A stretch of DNA of 64,000 nucleotides from Legionella norrlandica. GTDB taxonomy: Bacteria; Pseudomonadota; Gammaproteobacteria; Legionellales; Legionellaceae. Below the pieces are notes generated by a model, which was given only the letters and a program-made list of their open reading frames with translations, had not been told where the DNA came from and did not search any database. This document shows positions 52,755 to 62,089 of this stretch, one piece after another. Within the stretch, counting starts at the first letter, position 1. Each line of letters starts with the position of its first letter. A program made the position numbers and the translations under genes. Location of the stretch: contig NZ_JNCF01000007.1 in NCBI RefSeq assembly GCF_000770585.1, forward strand, positions 23,428-87,427, given 5' to 3'.

Positions 52755-53963
52755 GTGAGTGATATCAGCCGTGGCGATATTCTTGTAAAGGGCTTTACGG
52801 ACGCAGAAATGGATTTCCAATTGATCCGACAGCTAGGCTCTAGTGCCTACAGAGCAGCATCCGTTGGTGAATGTTTGCATATTGCCAACGCAATGAAAAC
52901 CAGTGATCCTGAGGAATGGGTAAAACAATTTGAACGTCTGGCCGAGTGGCAAAAAAAAGATGGTTTGGATCGCTTAGTAAAGAACCATGTCATTAGCGGT
53001 CGAGAACAATTATTTAAAGCCTCTAACTCTTTTAGAGCTGCCGAATACTACTCTCCGCCTTCTTCAGAGCATCACAGAAAATTAGGTCTCAATTCAGCAG
53101 ATTGCTTTTGTACTGCCCTATCCAGTATGGATGTCCATTTTGAGAATCATTCTATTCCTTATAAAAACATTAATCTCCCTGCTTACTTCATCTCTCCTGC
53201 CAATGATGGAGTAAAACGCGACACTATTATGATAGTAAGTGGCTTTGATGGTACTTTGGAAGAGGAATTCTTCATGCGCGGATTAGCTGCTGTAGAACGG
53301 GGATATAATGTCATTCATTTTGCGGGCCCAGGCCAAATGGATGTCTTTAGAAAATATTCCGACACCTATTTCGAACCCGATTTTGATCTGGTGGTCAAGC
53401 GAGTCATTAATTACTTTGAATTCAGGCAAGAAGTCAATATGGCTAAGCTGGCTTTGATGGGCATTAGTTTTGGAGGCTATTTCGCAACCCGTGCTGCCAG
53501 CTGTGAGCCAAGAATTAAAATCCTGATCGCTAACTCCCCTATCCTAAATTTACATACTTATATGTGTTCATTTGTAAAAATGGATCCCTGTGAAATGCCA
53601 GATTCAGATGATTTTAGCATTAAAGACATACCGGCTATATCTAATGAAATCATGCCACCCCAATTAAAAGCACAAACAGAACATTTAATAAGAAGATTTG
53701 GACAACCTTCTTTTAAAACAACATTTCATTATTTAAAAAAATTTACTGTAGGCGACTCTATAAAACAAATGAAAATTCCTTGCCTTGCCTTATTAGGGGA
53801 TGGCGAAGGAGGAGAACCTAGGAAGCAATTTCAGGAGTTTTGTCAAATAACGAATTCGGAACAATATGAATTTAGTGATTTTGAAGGAGCAGGAAGCCAT
53901 TGTCAGGTAGGCAATGTTTCCTACTCCAACGCAGTAGTATATGATTGGTTAGCCAGTTTATAA
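52755..53963 (+). CDS. Alpha/beta hydrolase of the URC-type operon
   Basis: A 402-residue alpha/beta hydrolase starting with GTG. A helical N-terminal cap (residues 1-110) precedes the core: INLPAYFISPANDGVKRDTI, MIVSGFDGTLEEEFFMRGLA, the nucleophile elbow ALMGISFGGYFATRAA near residue 239, and a late Asp (LALLGDGEGGEP) and His (GAGSHCQVGN). The arrangement fits the FrsA / 2,6-dihydroxypseudooxynicotine-hydrolase group, which can cleave C-C or amide bonds. It is followed 15 bases later by the Urc1-like gene, and the operon has no other hydrolase. It may therefore perform a ring-product hydrolysis in uracil breakdown; this is inference from context. Confidence 0.82.
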   Translation: MSDISRGDILVKGFTDAEMDFQLIRQLGSSAYRAASVGECLHIANAMKTSDPEEWVKQFERLAEWQKKDGLDRLVKNHVISGREQLFKASNSFRAAEYYSPPSSEHHRKLGLNSADCFCTALSSMDVHFENHSIPYKNINLPAYFISPANDGVKRDTIMIVSGFDGTLEEEFFMRGLAAVERGYNVIHFAGPGQMDVFRKYSDTYFEPDFDLVVKRVINYFEFRQEVNMAKLALMGISFGGYFATRAASCEPRIKILIANSPILNLHTYMCSFVKMDPCEMPDSDDFSIKDIPAISNEIMPPQLKAQTEHLIRRFGQPSFKTTFHYLKKFTVGDSIKQMKIPCLALLGDGEGGEPRKQFQEFCQITNSEQYEFSDFEGAGSHCQVGNVSYSNAVVYDWLASL

Positions 53964-53977
53964 AAGGAATTAGTATC

Positions 53978-55246
53978 ATGTCACCAGATGATTCAAAGAA
54001 AAAATCAAAAGGTCATATCGTATTGTCTTCACACCCAGCAAGTCATACAGAGGCCCCTCTAAAAATCAAATGGGGAGAAGATAACCCTAAAAATAGAGGG
54101 CCTGTTATTGCTTCTCTAACCAATATCAAAAATAGAAATGCAGTGGGCACCCATTCCGGCTCTTACTCCGTTTATAGAGCTTTAGCAGTAGCTGCTGGCC
54201 TATTGGATCCTGAACATGTACCTGATTTAAGTGATACTCTGCCTCCTGTGGCTATAGGTCCTCATAAGCAATGGAGTCAACTTGGGAAAATCGTCTCACT
54301 CGATCCCTGGGGGCATCTTGTTGCTTCTGTTTTCTCAGATGAAATAAAAGCTGGGTACGATATCAGACCAACCATTGCTGTTACCAGGGCGCATATCAAT
54401 ATCCCCGAATTGCATATAGCAATGCAAAAAGGTCGGCTAAAACCTGATGGTAAAATTTTAAGCGAAACGGGCGACGTGGTAGTCACAAAAGCAGCGATTG
54501 AACCTGTCTGGTACCTACCTGGAATTGCAGAACGTTTTCAAATTTCTGAATCTTTATTAAGACGAACCCTTTTTGAGCAAACAGCAGGAATGTTTCCTGA
54601 ATTGGTAACTCGTAGTGATTTGGATGTTTTCTTACCTCCCATTGGAGGATTAACCGCCTATTTTTTTGGTGATGTCACCACCATCCACAAACCAGAAATT
54701 GAACTAACCTGCCGCATTCATGACGAATGTAATGGTTCTGATGTCTTCGGCTCTGATATATGTACATGTAGACCTTATTTGGTTCATGGAATCGAATTAT
54801 GCATTGAGTCCGCACAAAACGGCGGAGCAGGGCTCATCGTTTATAATCGCAAAGAAGGCAGAGCATTAGGAGAGGTGACCAAATTTCTGGTGTATAACGC
54901 CAGAAAAAGACAAAAAGGAGGAGACACTGCAGCCAAATATTTTGAAAGAACTGAATGTGTTGCCGGTGTACAAGACATGCGTTTTCAAGAGTTAATGTCG
55001 GACATCATTCATTGGTTGGGGATCACCAAAATCCATCGCTTTGTGTCTATGTCAAATATGAAATACGATGCCTTACTAAAATCAGGAATAGAGGTTGTTC
55101 AACGAATAAAAATTCCGGATGAACTAATTCCTCCTGACGCTAAGGTAGAAATAGATGCCAAGCGTGCAGCAGGCTACTATTCACCAGAAGGAATTATTGA
55201 TATCAATGAATTAGCTAAGCCCAAAGGACGTGCACTTCATGAATAA
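53978..55246 (+). CDS. GTP cyclohydrolase II-like protein, Urc1
   Basis: About 422 residues. AAGGA nine bases before the ATG at 53978 (MSPDDSKKKSKGHIV) is preferred over 53945. The second half is GTP-cyclohydrolase-II-like: CRIHDECNGSDVFGSDICTC (the Cys set that binds zinc), GAGLIVYNRKEGRALGEVTK, and KGGDTAAKYFERTECVAGVQ. An extra N-terminal domain of about 190 residues is typical of Urc1 rather than RibA. No riboflavin gene is adjacent. Its neighbours (DUF1688 and uracil phosphoribosyltransferase) are the Urc4 and Urc6 partners of the uracil-catabolic pathway described in yeasts and some bacteria. The start overlaps nothing, and the stop overlaps the next start by eight bases. Confidence 0.85.
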   Translation: MSPDDSKKKSKGHIVLSSHPASHTEAPLKIKWGEDNPKNRGPVIASLTNIKNRNAVGTHSGSYSVYRALAVAAGLLDPEHVPDLSDTLPPVAIGPHKQWSQLGKIVSLDPWGHLVASVFSDEIKAGYDIRPTIAVTRAHINIPELHIAMQKGRLKPDGKILSETGDVVVTKAAIEPVWYLPGIAERFQISESLLRRTLFEQTAGMFPELVTRSDLDVFLPPIGGLTAYFFGDVTTIHKPEIELTCRIHDECNGSDVFGSDICTCRPYLVHGIELCIESAQNGGAGLIVYNRKEGRALGEVTKFLVYNARKRQKGGDTAAKYFERTECVAGVQDMRFQELMSDIIHWLGITKIHRFVSMSNMKYDALLKSGIEVVQRIKIPDELIPPDAKVEIDAKRAAGYYSPEGIIDINELAKPKGRALHE

Positions 55247-56480
55247 CGAAGAACAAAATATCCAAAATGTTTTGCGAGCTCTGCGAGATCCTCGCACTAT
55301 TCGTGTTCAATCACAACGTATTTTAAATTTCGCCAAACAGGATCAATTGAAACATTTTTCCTTCAACCCTAAAAACATGGAAGCCACTGCTTCTTATATC
55401 ATTGAGGTAATAACCCATCGCTACCCCGATCTGAATATTCCTTACCATAGCCGCTGGCGCCATTTTGAAGTGGATAGCATTGATAGGATTAGTAACCTAC
55501 GAAAACAACTTGGCCCCACCTCCCCAACGGCATGGGGGAAGATCCTTTATGAACTGGTCATTATAAGTGTTCTTTTGGATGCCGGAGCTGGGCCGTTATG
55601 GCATTATACCGATTCTGTAACAAGGAAAGAATATAGCCGCTCCGAAGGCTTAGCGTTGGCTACCTTATCCCTTTATGAAAGTGGGGCATTTAGTGCTGAT
55701 CCAAAAAATCCTTTCCGCGTAGATGCCGAACGCTTGCTCGCGTTTAAAGAAAAAGAGCTAATAAAAGGTTTTCAGGTCACATCAAGCAATCTATTAGAAG
55801 GAATTCCTGGACGCGTATCGTTACTTAATCGCCTTGGAGCAATAATTCATAGTAATAGACAATATTTTAACAATAAAGAGCGTCTTGGTGAATTCTATTC
55901 TTACATTGAATCATTACAAAGTAATAACGCATTATCCGCAATCCAATTATTCAAATCTACCCTAGATGCCTTTAATGACATATGGCCAGTCCGTTTATTA
56001 TATCATGGAGTATCCTTAGGGGATGTTTGGATTCATAGCGCACTAAAAACTGAGGAGCCAGGTTCGGAGTACATTCCTTTTCATAAATTATCACAATGGT
56101 TAACTTATTCCTTAGTAGAGCCCTTAGAACAAGCGGGAATTAGCATTACTGACTTGAATGCATTAACTAGCTTGCCTGAGTACCGAAATGGTGGTTTACT
56201 AATTGATACAGAATTATTAACAGTTAAGAATCGTGAGATTCTACAGCAGCCGCAAGACCCTGGTTCAGAAGCCATCGTCGAATGGCGTGCCTTAACAGTA
56301 GCTTTGCTGGATGAGCTGGCAGTCCTAATCAGGCAAAAACTCAATAGAGATGTGGATTCCCTTCCTTTAGCAAAGATATTACAAGGAGGAACCTGGGAAG
56401 CTGGGCGGCGTATTGCTCAACAAAAACGAATCACTGGAACACCCCCAATAGAAATTATCAGTGACGGTACCGTCTTTTAA
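55239..56480 (+). CDS. DUF1688 family protein, Urc4
   Basis: About 413 residues, matching the full DUF1688 family length. Characteristic stretches are VLRALRDPRTIRVQSQRILN near the N terminus, YHSRWRHFEVDSIDRI, VLLDAGAGPLWHYTDSVTRK, RSEGLALATLSLYESGAFSA, HKLSQWLTYSLVEPLEQAGI, YRNGGLLIDTELLTVKN, and the C-terminal GGTWEAGRRIAQQKR. I prefer the ATG at 55239 over a GTG at 55230 (AAAGGA ten bases upstream). The family is Urc4 in the uracil catabolism scheme, needed for growth on uracil as nitrogen source. The exact reaction is not known to me. It overlaps the upstream gene by eight bases, so the two are coupled. Confidence 0.88.
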   Translation: MNNEEQNIQNVLRALRDPRTIRVQSQRILNFAKQDQLKHFSFNPKNMEATASYIIEVITHRYPDLNIPYHSRWRHFEVDSIDRISNLRKQLGPTSPTAWGKILYELVIISVLLDAGAGPLWHYTDSVTRKEYSRSEGLALATLSLYESGAFSADPKNPFRVDAERLLAFKEKELIKGFQVTSSNLLEGIPGRVSLLNRLGAIIHSNRQYFNNKERLGEFYSYIESLQSNNALSAIQLFKSTLDAFNDIWPVRLLYHGVSLGDVWIHSALKTEEPGSEYIPFHKLSQWLTYSLVEPLEQAGISITDLNALTSLPEYRNGGLLIDTELLTVKNREILQQPQDPGSEAIVEWRALTVALLDELAVLIRQKLNRDVDSLPLAKILQGGTWEAGRRIAQQKRITGTPPIEIISDGTVF

Positions 56481-56492
56481 TAAGGAATAGTA

Positions 56493-57137
56493 ATGAACGC
56501 AAATCAAGTTGTGGTTATCAATCATCCTTTAATTCAACATAAACTCACTATAATGCGCCAAAAAGAAACAAGCACAATGAAGTTTCGCACATTGATGCAT
56601 GAAGTGAGCATGTTATTGGCCTATGAAGTCACCAGAGATTTGGAAATACAATATGAAAAAATAGAAACTCCTTTGGCGACTATGTCCTCTCCAGTTTTAA
56701 AAGGGAAAAAACTTGTTTTTGTATCCATATTACGTGCAGGTAATGGATTGCTGGATGGTATGTTGCAACTAGTCCCTAATGCCAGAATTGGCCATATAGG
56801 CCTCTACCGGGATCCCAAGACCCTGGGAGCAATCGAATATTATTTCAAACTACCAGAACATACCCAAGACAGAGATGTGATTATTGTTGACCCTATGTTG
56901 GCTACAGGGAACTCGGCAATTGCTGCAGTGAAAGAAGTCAAAGCCTTAAACCCAAAATCAATTAAATTTCTTTGCCTTTTAGCCGCCCCTGAAGGAATTT
57001 CGAATTTCCATGGAGAACACCCTGATGTCCCTATTTTCACTGCTGCAGTTGATCAACAGTTGAATGATCATGGGTATATTATCCCTGGTTTGGGAGATGC
57101 TGGAGACAGATTATATGGTACGAAATTGCATGATTAA
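56493..57137 (+). CDS. upp: Uracil phosphoribosyltransferase (Upp / Urc6 type)
   Basis: A 214-residue uracil phosphoribosyltransferase, of usual length. Motifs are [27 protein letters not shown] near the N terminus, [40 protein letters not shown], the PRPP-binding [20 protein letters not shown], and [29 protein letters not shown]. It converts uracil and PRPP to UMP. In URC-type gene sets this is Urc6, and the pathway may begin with a ribosyl-linked intermediate, so the gene need not be the housekeeping salvage enzyme. It starts 12 bases after the DUF1688 gene and ends the operon, with a hairpin downstream. Confidence 0.95.
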   Translation: MNANQVVVINHPLIQHKLTIMRQKETSTMKFRTLMHEVSMLLAYEVTRDLEIQYEKIETPLATMSSPVLKGKKLVFVSILRAGNGLLDGMLQLVPNARIGHIGLYRDPKTLGAIEYYFKLPEHTQDRDVIIVDPMLATGNSAIAAVKEVKALNPKSIKFLCLLAAPEGISNFHGEHPDVPIFTAAVDQQLNDHGYIIPGLGDAGDRLYGTKLHD

Positions 57138-57174
57138 AGTTTGTAATACACTGTATTGCCAGAATAACCCTATT

Positions 57175-57247
57175 GGTCTATCTTGAGCAGCATATAAATC
57201 ATGCTCAGTATATGGAATATTATCGTTGCCAAGAGAACATATAGACC
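57175..57247 (+). ncRNA. Nested inverted repeats after the upp gene, possible structured RNA
   Basis: GGTCTAT at 57175-57181 pairs with ATAGACC at 57241-57247; inside it TGAGCA (57184-57189) pairs with TGCTCA (57202-57207). The outer pairs would close a 73-base two-level structure in the 3' untranslated part of the operon. No known RNA family is recognised; coding potential is absent. Confidence 0.35.
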
Positions 57248-57282
57248 AGCCTAAGGACAGAGCTGTGTAGTTAATGTTCAAA

Positions 57283-57303
57283 TTCCCTCCTTGAGAGAGG
57301 GAA
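57283..57303 (+). terminator. Terminator hairpin after the URC-type operon
   Basis: TTCCCTC, seven-base loop, GAGGGAA form a perfect 7-bp stem. A T-rich stretch (TCTTTTATTTTCTTTTTC) follows about 14 bases later. Confidence 0.5.
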
Positions 57304-57395
57304 AGAATCTCCTAATCTTTTATTTTCTTTTTCTACATTTTCAGAAAAAGAGCTAAGCAAAGGCTGTATCTAATAACTCTACGAGGATGCGAAGA

Positions 57396-60305
57396 ATGTT
57401 AGAACTGAATGCCAAGGAAATTGCCATAATTAAAGCCATTCACCATAATCATAAAAAGTTACTGGAAAACCAGATGATAGCGCATTTCGGGGTATATTTT
57501 GAGCAATCAAAACACCCTGAAAAACTATATTCCTGGGTAGAAAAAATCGAAGATACACGCTTATTAGCGAATCATTATCTGGATACTATAGCGCTTAGCC
57601 AAGCTCCAAGCACCATTTCCTCTTTGGAAAAAGAAACCGCAGGTTCATCCTATTTTTTTGAAAAAGCAAAATTACTTATCCCTGAATCAATAAGAAATTT
57701 TATTTTTGATATCAGTACATCTAATGATAATTCGTTATTCAACTTTGTTGCAGCAGAGGTATTTTCTTTAGCTTTAGGCAAATCAATAACCGATATCTTA
57801 TTTGATTATTTTAATAATGAATTCTTAGGAGCTCCAGAAGATGCTCAGAAGGAATTTAATAAAAATTTAGAAAAACAAACAGAATTATCTAATCTAATAC
57901 AAAAAGAATGTGAACGCATTTCTATAAAGATTATCAAATTGTTTCATTTTAGAGAAATGCTTCTTCTTGGCAAAATAAGCAAATCCCCAACTGAACCGAA
58001 TGCAAGAGAAGAATTCATTACTAGAGCAAAAATCACCAACGAACCCAAAGAAACAATACATTTGGCTATCGAAATATATTTTGCCCGTGAATTAAGTAAC
58101 ATTTTTAACACTGGTTTTAAATCACTTTATAGGGTACACGATGTAGAAATTCAAAGCGAGCATCAATCCCCTCTCGTCAAGTGGGTCAATAAAATGTCTG
58201 AATCAGAACAAATCCGATTGGCCTTTACACAAGAAATTCAATTAAAATTTATGCTACTAGCAAAGGATTTTTTACTTGAAAAGATGAACCAGAAAGGAGT
58301 AATAGCTCGTTATCCTATTATTTTTTCACTCCTTGCGGGTGTCGTTCTAGCACCAATAGTAGGGATAACTATGAGTATCATTGCCGGCGGAGCATTTTTA
58401 TGGGCGGTTATAGCTTTATCTGTTCTGGTATTTGCTCTTGCCAGTATCTGTGCTCATCTCCTAATTAATAAACTCAGCCTATTAACTTATCAACGCTCTG
58501 CTGATAATAGAACTCACATTCAACAATCGATTGATATGATAAATGGAGAATTCTTACGTTTAAAAAAAGAGAGTTTATTAAAAAAAGAAATAACCACTGA
58601 ATTAATTGAAAATACTAGGGATTTTGAAAAAATAAATCAAAATTTCCTCCTAAACACTATAGAAAAAAAAGTAGCCAGAGGCTCGGTATCTGGATGGCTA
58701 AGAGAATATGCCTCTCGATATCGCCACAGTAAAGCAGTTGAAGTAGATTTAGGTGATGAATACAAAGAATTAATTATTCAAAGCCGAATACAAACTCAAG
58801 AACTCATTCGCTCAGTTAACAAAAAAAAATCTAAATTATTAACAAAATGGATTCACGATACGACGAGGTATTTGCGTAATGAAGAAAACCGTTCGGTGAT
58901 TGAAGAATTTGAATTAATTCCCAAAATCAAGGAACAGGTTCTTGAGATTGTCAGTCAATTAGAATACATACCACCCGCATTGTTGGAATTTTACTCTAAT
59001 CCTAAAGAAAAAGGAGGTTTAGAGGGCAATGAATCAGATTTTGCTCATATAATACGTTTTACTCCTACCTATGAAACTGAAAAGCTAGGGCATAATCCTT
59101 ATCAGCATTTATGTGATACGGCACTTAACTTATTTAAGAAATATGAGCCCTTATATACGTCAAATTGTATTTTTTTAGGCGATCCAGTATACCGACAAAT
59201 GTTAGGTATAGCCCGAAGAGATCAAGGAGAACCCATAACGGCTGAAAATATTAACGCTTACCTTAATAATTCCTATGCTTTTTTATTATCTCTTTGCCAT
59301 AAAGTCAAACCTGGATTTGGGCTTGATCCTTTACAGCAAACAGTACGTGTTACAGATGAATTTATTTTATATAGAATGTTATTGCTAAAACAATTGGCTA
59401 CTTTGTCAGAAGTTAATAACAAGGAAATTAGTAATGAAGTCAAATTCAAAATTAGGCTATTTATTCAAAAACACTTTAATCAAGATACTAAAGTCATTTT
59501 TGATGATCTTGCCAATCAGATGTTTTTGTTAAATAAAGGAGATCCCAATTCTCGGATCTATAAAAATAATGACCATTTTGAAGTTTTGGATACTGAATTA
59601 GATAATATTATTCAAGCAATTAACCTTGATGTTGCTTATAGTACTAAGAATTTTAACTTAATCAAAATTCTTGGTTATTTTATCGATAAATTTATTGAAG
59701 AGTATGGCACTCAACCGGCCTTAATATTTGCCTATGGCAAATCTGAGCAAGAAATAAATCCTCAAGGTACTGAGTATTATTTCAATACTCTAAGTCAATA
59801 TTGTAAGAATACTGCAGAATTTTTAAAAACCTCCCAAACTAATAAAGCGTTAACTGCCACAAATATTCTCGATTGCTATCAATATGATATGAGTTTGCAA
59901 ATTTATAGAACTCAAATTCGAATAATTAGCAACATCAAAGAAGTCAATCAATTAAAAGCAACCAATGAGACGGATCAGCAAATTAAGATATTACTCAAAT
60001 CCTTTGAACTACTCAGTGAATTTTCCAAAACACATTGCTATTCATTGAAGCCTGATTCTTCCTGTTGCAAACTCTTTAATCTAATCAACAGCAAAGCAAA
60101 ACTAACCCACTTTTCCAGAGATTGGATAAAACATATTGACGCAAAAGAAGCGCTTTTATACATACTGGATAATCTATCCGATCAATTAGAGCTTTCTTCT
60201 GGCCATAATACTTCCTTAAAGTTTTTCAGCCTGATAAACAAACAGAAAAAAGAAACAACAGAAATTCAAGAAGAGTTTGCAATAAGTCTCAATGGGAGGC
60301 GCTAA
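57396..60305 (+). CDS. Very large helical protein with a membrane hairpin, effector candidate
   Basis: About 969 residues. GAGG directly precedes the ATG at 57387, but the second ATG (57396, MLELNAKEIAIIKAIH) has a nine-base spacing, so I take it. The protein is charged and mainly helical. Two closely spaced hydrophobic helices at residues about 308-356 (VIARYPIIFSLLAGVVLAPI, then WAVIALSVLVFALASICAHL) would insert as a hairpin; coiled-coil-like segments follow (around residues 380-520). No enzyme motif or known domain is seen. Size, hairpin and Glu/Lys/Asn-rich composition are like membrane-targeting Dot/Icm effectors. Effector status is inference. It converges with the dctA-like gene across a long hairpin. 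Confidence 0.7.
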   Translation: MLELNAKEIAIIKAIHHNHKKLLENQMIAHFGVYFEQSKHPEKLYSWVEKIEDTRLLANHYLDTIALSQAPSTISSLEKETAGSSYFFEKAKLLIPESIRNFIFDISTSNDNSLFNFVAAEVFSLALGKSITDILFDYFNNEFLGAPEDAQKEFNKNLEKQTELSNLIQKECERISIKIIKLFHFREMLLLGKISKSPTEPNAREEFITRAKITNEPKETIHLAIEIYFARELSNIFNTGFKSLYRVHDVEIQSEHQSPLVKWVNKMSESEQIRLAFTQEIQLKFMLLAKDFLLEKMNQKGVIARYPIIFSLLAGVVLAPIVGITMSIIAGGAFLWAVIALSVLVFALASICAHLLINKLSLLTYQRSADNRTHIQQSIDMINGEFLRLKKESLLKKEITTELIENTRDFEKINQNFLLNTIEKKVARGSVSGWLREYASRYRHSKAVEVDLGDEYKELIIQSRIQTQELIRSVNKKKSKLLTKWIHDTTRYLRNEENRSVIEEFELIPKIKEQVLEIVSQLEYIPPALLEFYSNPKEKGGLEGNESDFAHIIRFTPTYETEKLGHNPYQHLCDTALNLFKKYEPLYTSNCIFLGDPVYRQMLGIARRDQGEPITAENINAYLNNSYAFLLSLCHKVKPGFGLDPLQQTVRVTDEFILYRMLLLKQLATLSEVNNKEISNEVKFKIRLFIQKHFNQDTKVIFDDLANQMFLLNKGDPNSRIYKNNDHFEVLDTELDNIIQAINLDVAYSTKNFNLIKILGYFIDKFIEEYGTQPALIFAYGKSEQEINPQGTEYYFNTLSQYCKNTAEFLKTSQTNKALTATNILDCYQYDMSLQIYRTQIRIISNIKEVNQLKATNETDQQIKILLKSFELLSEFSKTHCYSLKPDSSCCKLFNLINSKAKLTHFSRDWIKHIDAKEALLYILDNLSDQLELSSGHNTSLKFFSLINKQKKETTEIQEEFAISLNGRR

Positions 60306-60329
60306 CATTTGATATGTTTTTAGCGCGCA

Positions 60330-60377
60330 GATGGGTATCGAACGCAATGTTGTGCTTTGCTGCGTTCAATACCAATC
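60330..60377. terminator. Long stem-loop between convergent genes
   Basis: GATGGGTATCGAACGCA (60330-60346) pairs with TGCGTTCAATACCAATC (60361-60377) at 15 of 17 positions; both mismatches allow wobble pairs. The loop is 14 bases. It lies 24 bases after the stop of the large helical gene and 66 from the end of the convergent symporter gene. It may be a terminator for both, or a palindromic repeat. Confidence 0.6.
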
Positions 60378-60443
60378 TAGCTTTATAAGAACAAGAGGCA
60401 CATAAGAATATAGAAGCCCCCCTAATCCCAGAAAACCAAAATC

Positions 60444-61736
60444 CTAAGATTCGCTGACATAAATATTCTTTGGTTCTAGTGCTTCTTTCTCGCCTAATTC
60501 TAGTTGAGCCTGTTGATAATCAAATGCCTGCTGCCACTTAGAAATAATAATAGTAGCTATCGCATTCCCAACCATATTAATAATTGCCCTACCTTCATTC
60601 ATAAATTTATCGATTCCCAGCACAAGCACTACACCTGCGGGGGGGATGTGACCAATGGCAGCCAAAGAACTAGCCAACACAATGAATCCGCTTCCTGATA
60701 CCCCAGCCGCCCCCTTTGAACTAATGATCATGACACAAAGAAGAGACAATTCCTGCCAAATAGTTAAATGAGTATTAGTGGCCTGGGCAATAAACATGGC
60801 AGCCATCGTTAAATAAATAGCTGTACCAGCTAAATTAAAAGAATAGCCTAAAGGCAAAACCAAACCAACAACGGACTTATCACATCCTAATCGTTCCAGT
60901 TTCTCCATAAGACTTGGAAGAACCGTCTCAGAGGAACCAGTACCCCAGACTATTAAAAGTTCATCCTTTAAATAACGCAGCAAATACAAAATACTAATTT
61001 TGCAATACCATTGCAAAATCGTTCCCAAGATCATCAATATAAATAAAATGGAAGTTAGATAATAACAAGCGAGTAACCGAATTAAATTAAATAATGGCCC
61101 AACTCCAAATTTCCCAACGCTAAACGCCATTGCTGCAAAAGCACCTATTGGTGCTAAATACATTACAAAATGGATGATTTTAAAAAATACTTTAGACAAC
61201 ATTTGCATTCCAGAAACTAAAGATTTCCCTACATCACCAGTAAGGATTAGCCCTATGGCAAATAATATTGCAACAAAAATTACTTGAAGCATTTCCCCAT
61301 CTACAAAAGCGCTCGCAAAAGTCCTGGGGATAATATTAATTAGCCAATCTGAAATATTAGTCGGTTTATGTACATCGCCTATATAGGAACTGGCTTCTGC
61401 AGCATCCAGTGAACCAGGATCAATATTCAGGCCAACACCAGGTTTAAAATAATCCGTTGCTCCTAACCCTATCACCAAAGCAAACGTCGTAGTGAACATA
61501 AAAAAGAGCAATGCACCACCAGCCAAACGACCAACTTGTCTCATATCGTTCATTGCAGCAATCCCTGCAGCAAGGGTAAGAAATATAATAGGAGAAATTA
61601 ACATTTTGATAATTTTGATAAAAATATCAGCAAGAGCTTTTAATTGAACCCCAACATCCGGAAAAAAATAACCGATGAAAACACCAAGAAAAACGCCTAG
61701 AAAAACTTGTACATATAGTTTTTTCAAAAAATTCAT
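60444..61736 (-). CDS. Dicarboxylate:cation symporter, DctA-like (DAACS family)
   Basis: A 430-residue secondary transporter. Family motifs are KMLISPIIFLTLAAGIAAMN, SSETVLPSLMEKLERLGCDK, LVLPLGYSFNLAGTAIYLTM, ISSKGAAGVSGSGFIVLASS-LAAIGHIPPAG (the serine-rich re-entrant loop region), and LGIDKFMNEGRAIINMVGNA. The order and the KGAAGVSGSGF wording are closer to DctA (C4-dicarboxylates) than to GltP (glutamate), though eye reading cannot decide. It brings its substrate in across the inner membrane with H+ or Na+. GGAG lies eight bases before the ATG at 61736. Single gene. Confidence 0.9.
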   Translation of the reverse strand: MNFLKKLYVQVFLGVFLGVFIGYFFPDVGVQLKALADIFIKIIKMLISPIIFLTLAAGIAAMNDMRQVGRLAGGALLFFMFTTTFALVIGLGATDYFKPGVGLNIDPGSLDAAEASSYIGDVHKPTNISDWLINIIPRTFASAFVDGEMLQVIFVAILFAIGLILTGDVGKSLVSGMQMLSKVFFKIIHFVMYLAPIGAFAAMAFSVGKFGVGPLFNLIRLLACYYLTSILFILMILGTILQWYCKISILYLLRYLKDELLIVWGTGSSETVLPSLMEKLERLGCDKSVVGLVLPLGYSFNLAGTAIYLTMAAMFIAQATNTHLTIWQELSLLCVMIISSKGAAGVSGSGFIVLASSLAAIGHIPPAGVVLVLGIDKFMNEGRAIINMVGNAIATIIISKWQQAFDYQQAQLELGEKEALEPKNIYVSES

Positions 61737-62089
61737 TTTTTATACTCCAGGTCGTTTATTGTCATATAATTACTCAAAAGGAAATGGTGAAGCTCTAAAA
61801 AGACATTTATTAGCCAAGTTATTATTACATAAATAGTGTAAATTATTCTAGATATGATCAGTATTTATAAAATTTCTTAATTTTAATTATTGTTACAACA
61901 GTTTGGGAATATTTTGAGAATTAAATTAATAAACTCGATTCTCAGCTCTGTATGATTTGATCAACAATTCAAATTGAAAGGCAAGAATGTATGTTGCTCG
62001 CAATTTGAAAACTGACTTTCCGTTAGACTATTAAAAAAAATTCACCACGTTACAATATCACCCATTAATAACAAATTAAGTTCAATTCA
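61737..62089. other. Gene-free AT-rich gap with copy B of a dispersed repeat
   Basis: No gene seen. It must contain the promoters of the divergent symporter and right-edge genes. Copy B of the repeat lies at 61940-61986. An AT-rich CTTAATTTTAATTATT stretch around 61878 is vaguely like a PmrA box, but it is not a good match and lies far from the start. Confidence 0.4.
61940..61986 (+). repeat. Copy B of a dispersed intergenic repeat
   Basis: Aligns with 8064-8110 over 47 bases at 35 positions, same strand. The CAACAA-T/C-TCAAATTGAAA core is shared. It ends about 100 bases upstream of the right-edge gene's start. Confidence 0.5.

Noticed and set aside
52590..52820. 76-codon open frame on the minus strand
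   Set aside because: It overlaps the start of the URC-operon hydrolase, lacks a ribosome site and has a low-complexity composition.
53978..55246. RibA (riboflavin) as identity of the GTP-cyclohydrolase-II-like protein
   Set aside because: The extra N-terminal domain and the DUF1688/upp neighbours point to the URC pathway; no rib genes are near.
61870..61895. CTTAATTTTAATTATT as a PmrA box
   Set aside because: Only a loose match, in AT-rich DNA and about 200 bases from the next start.
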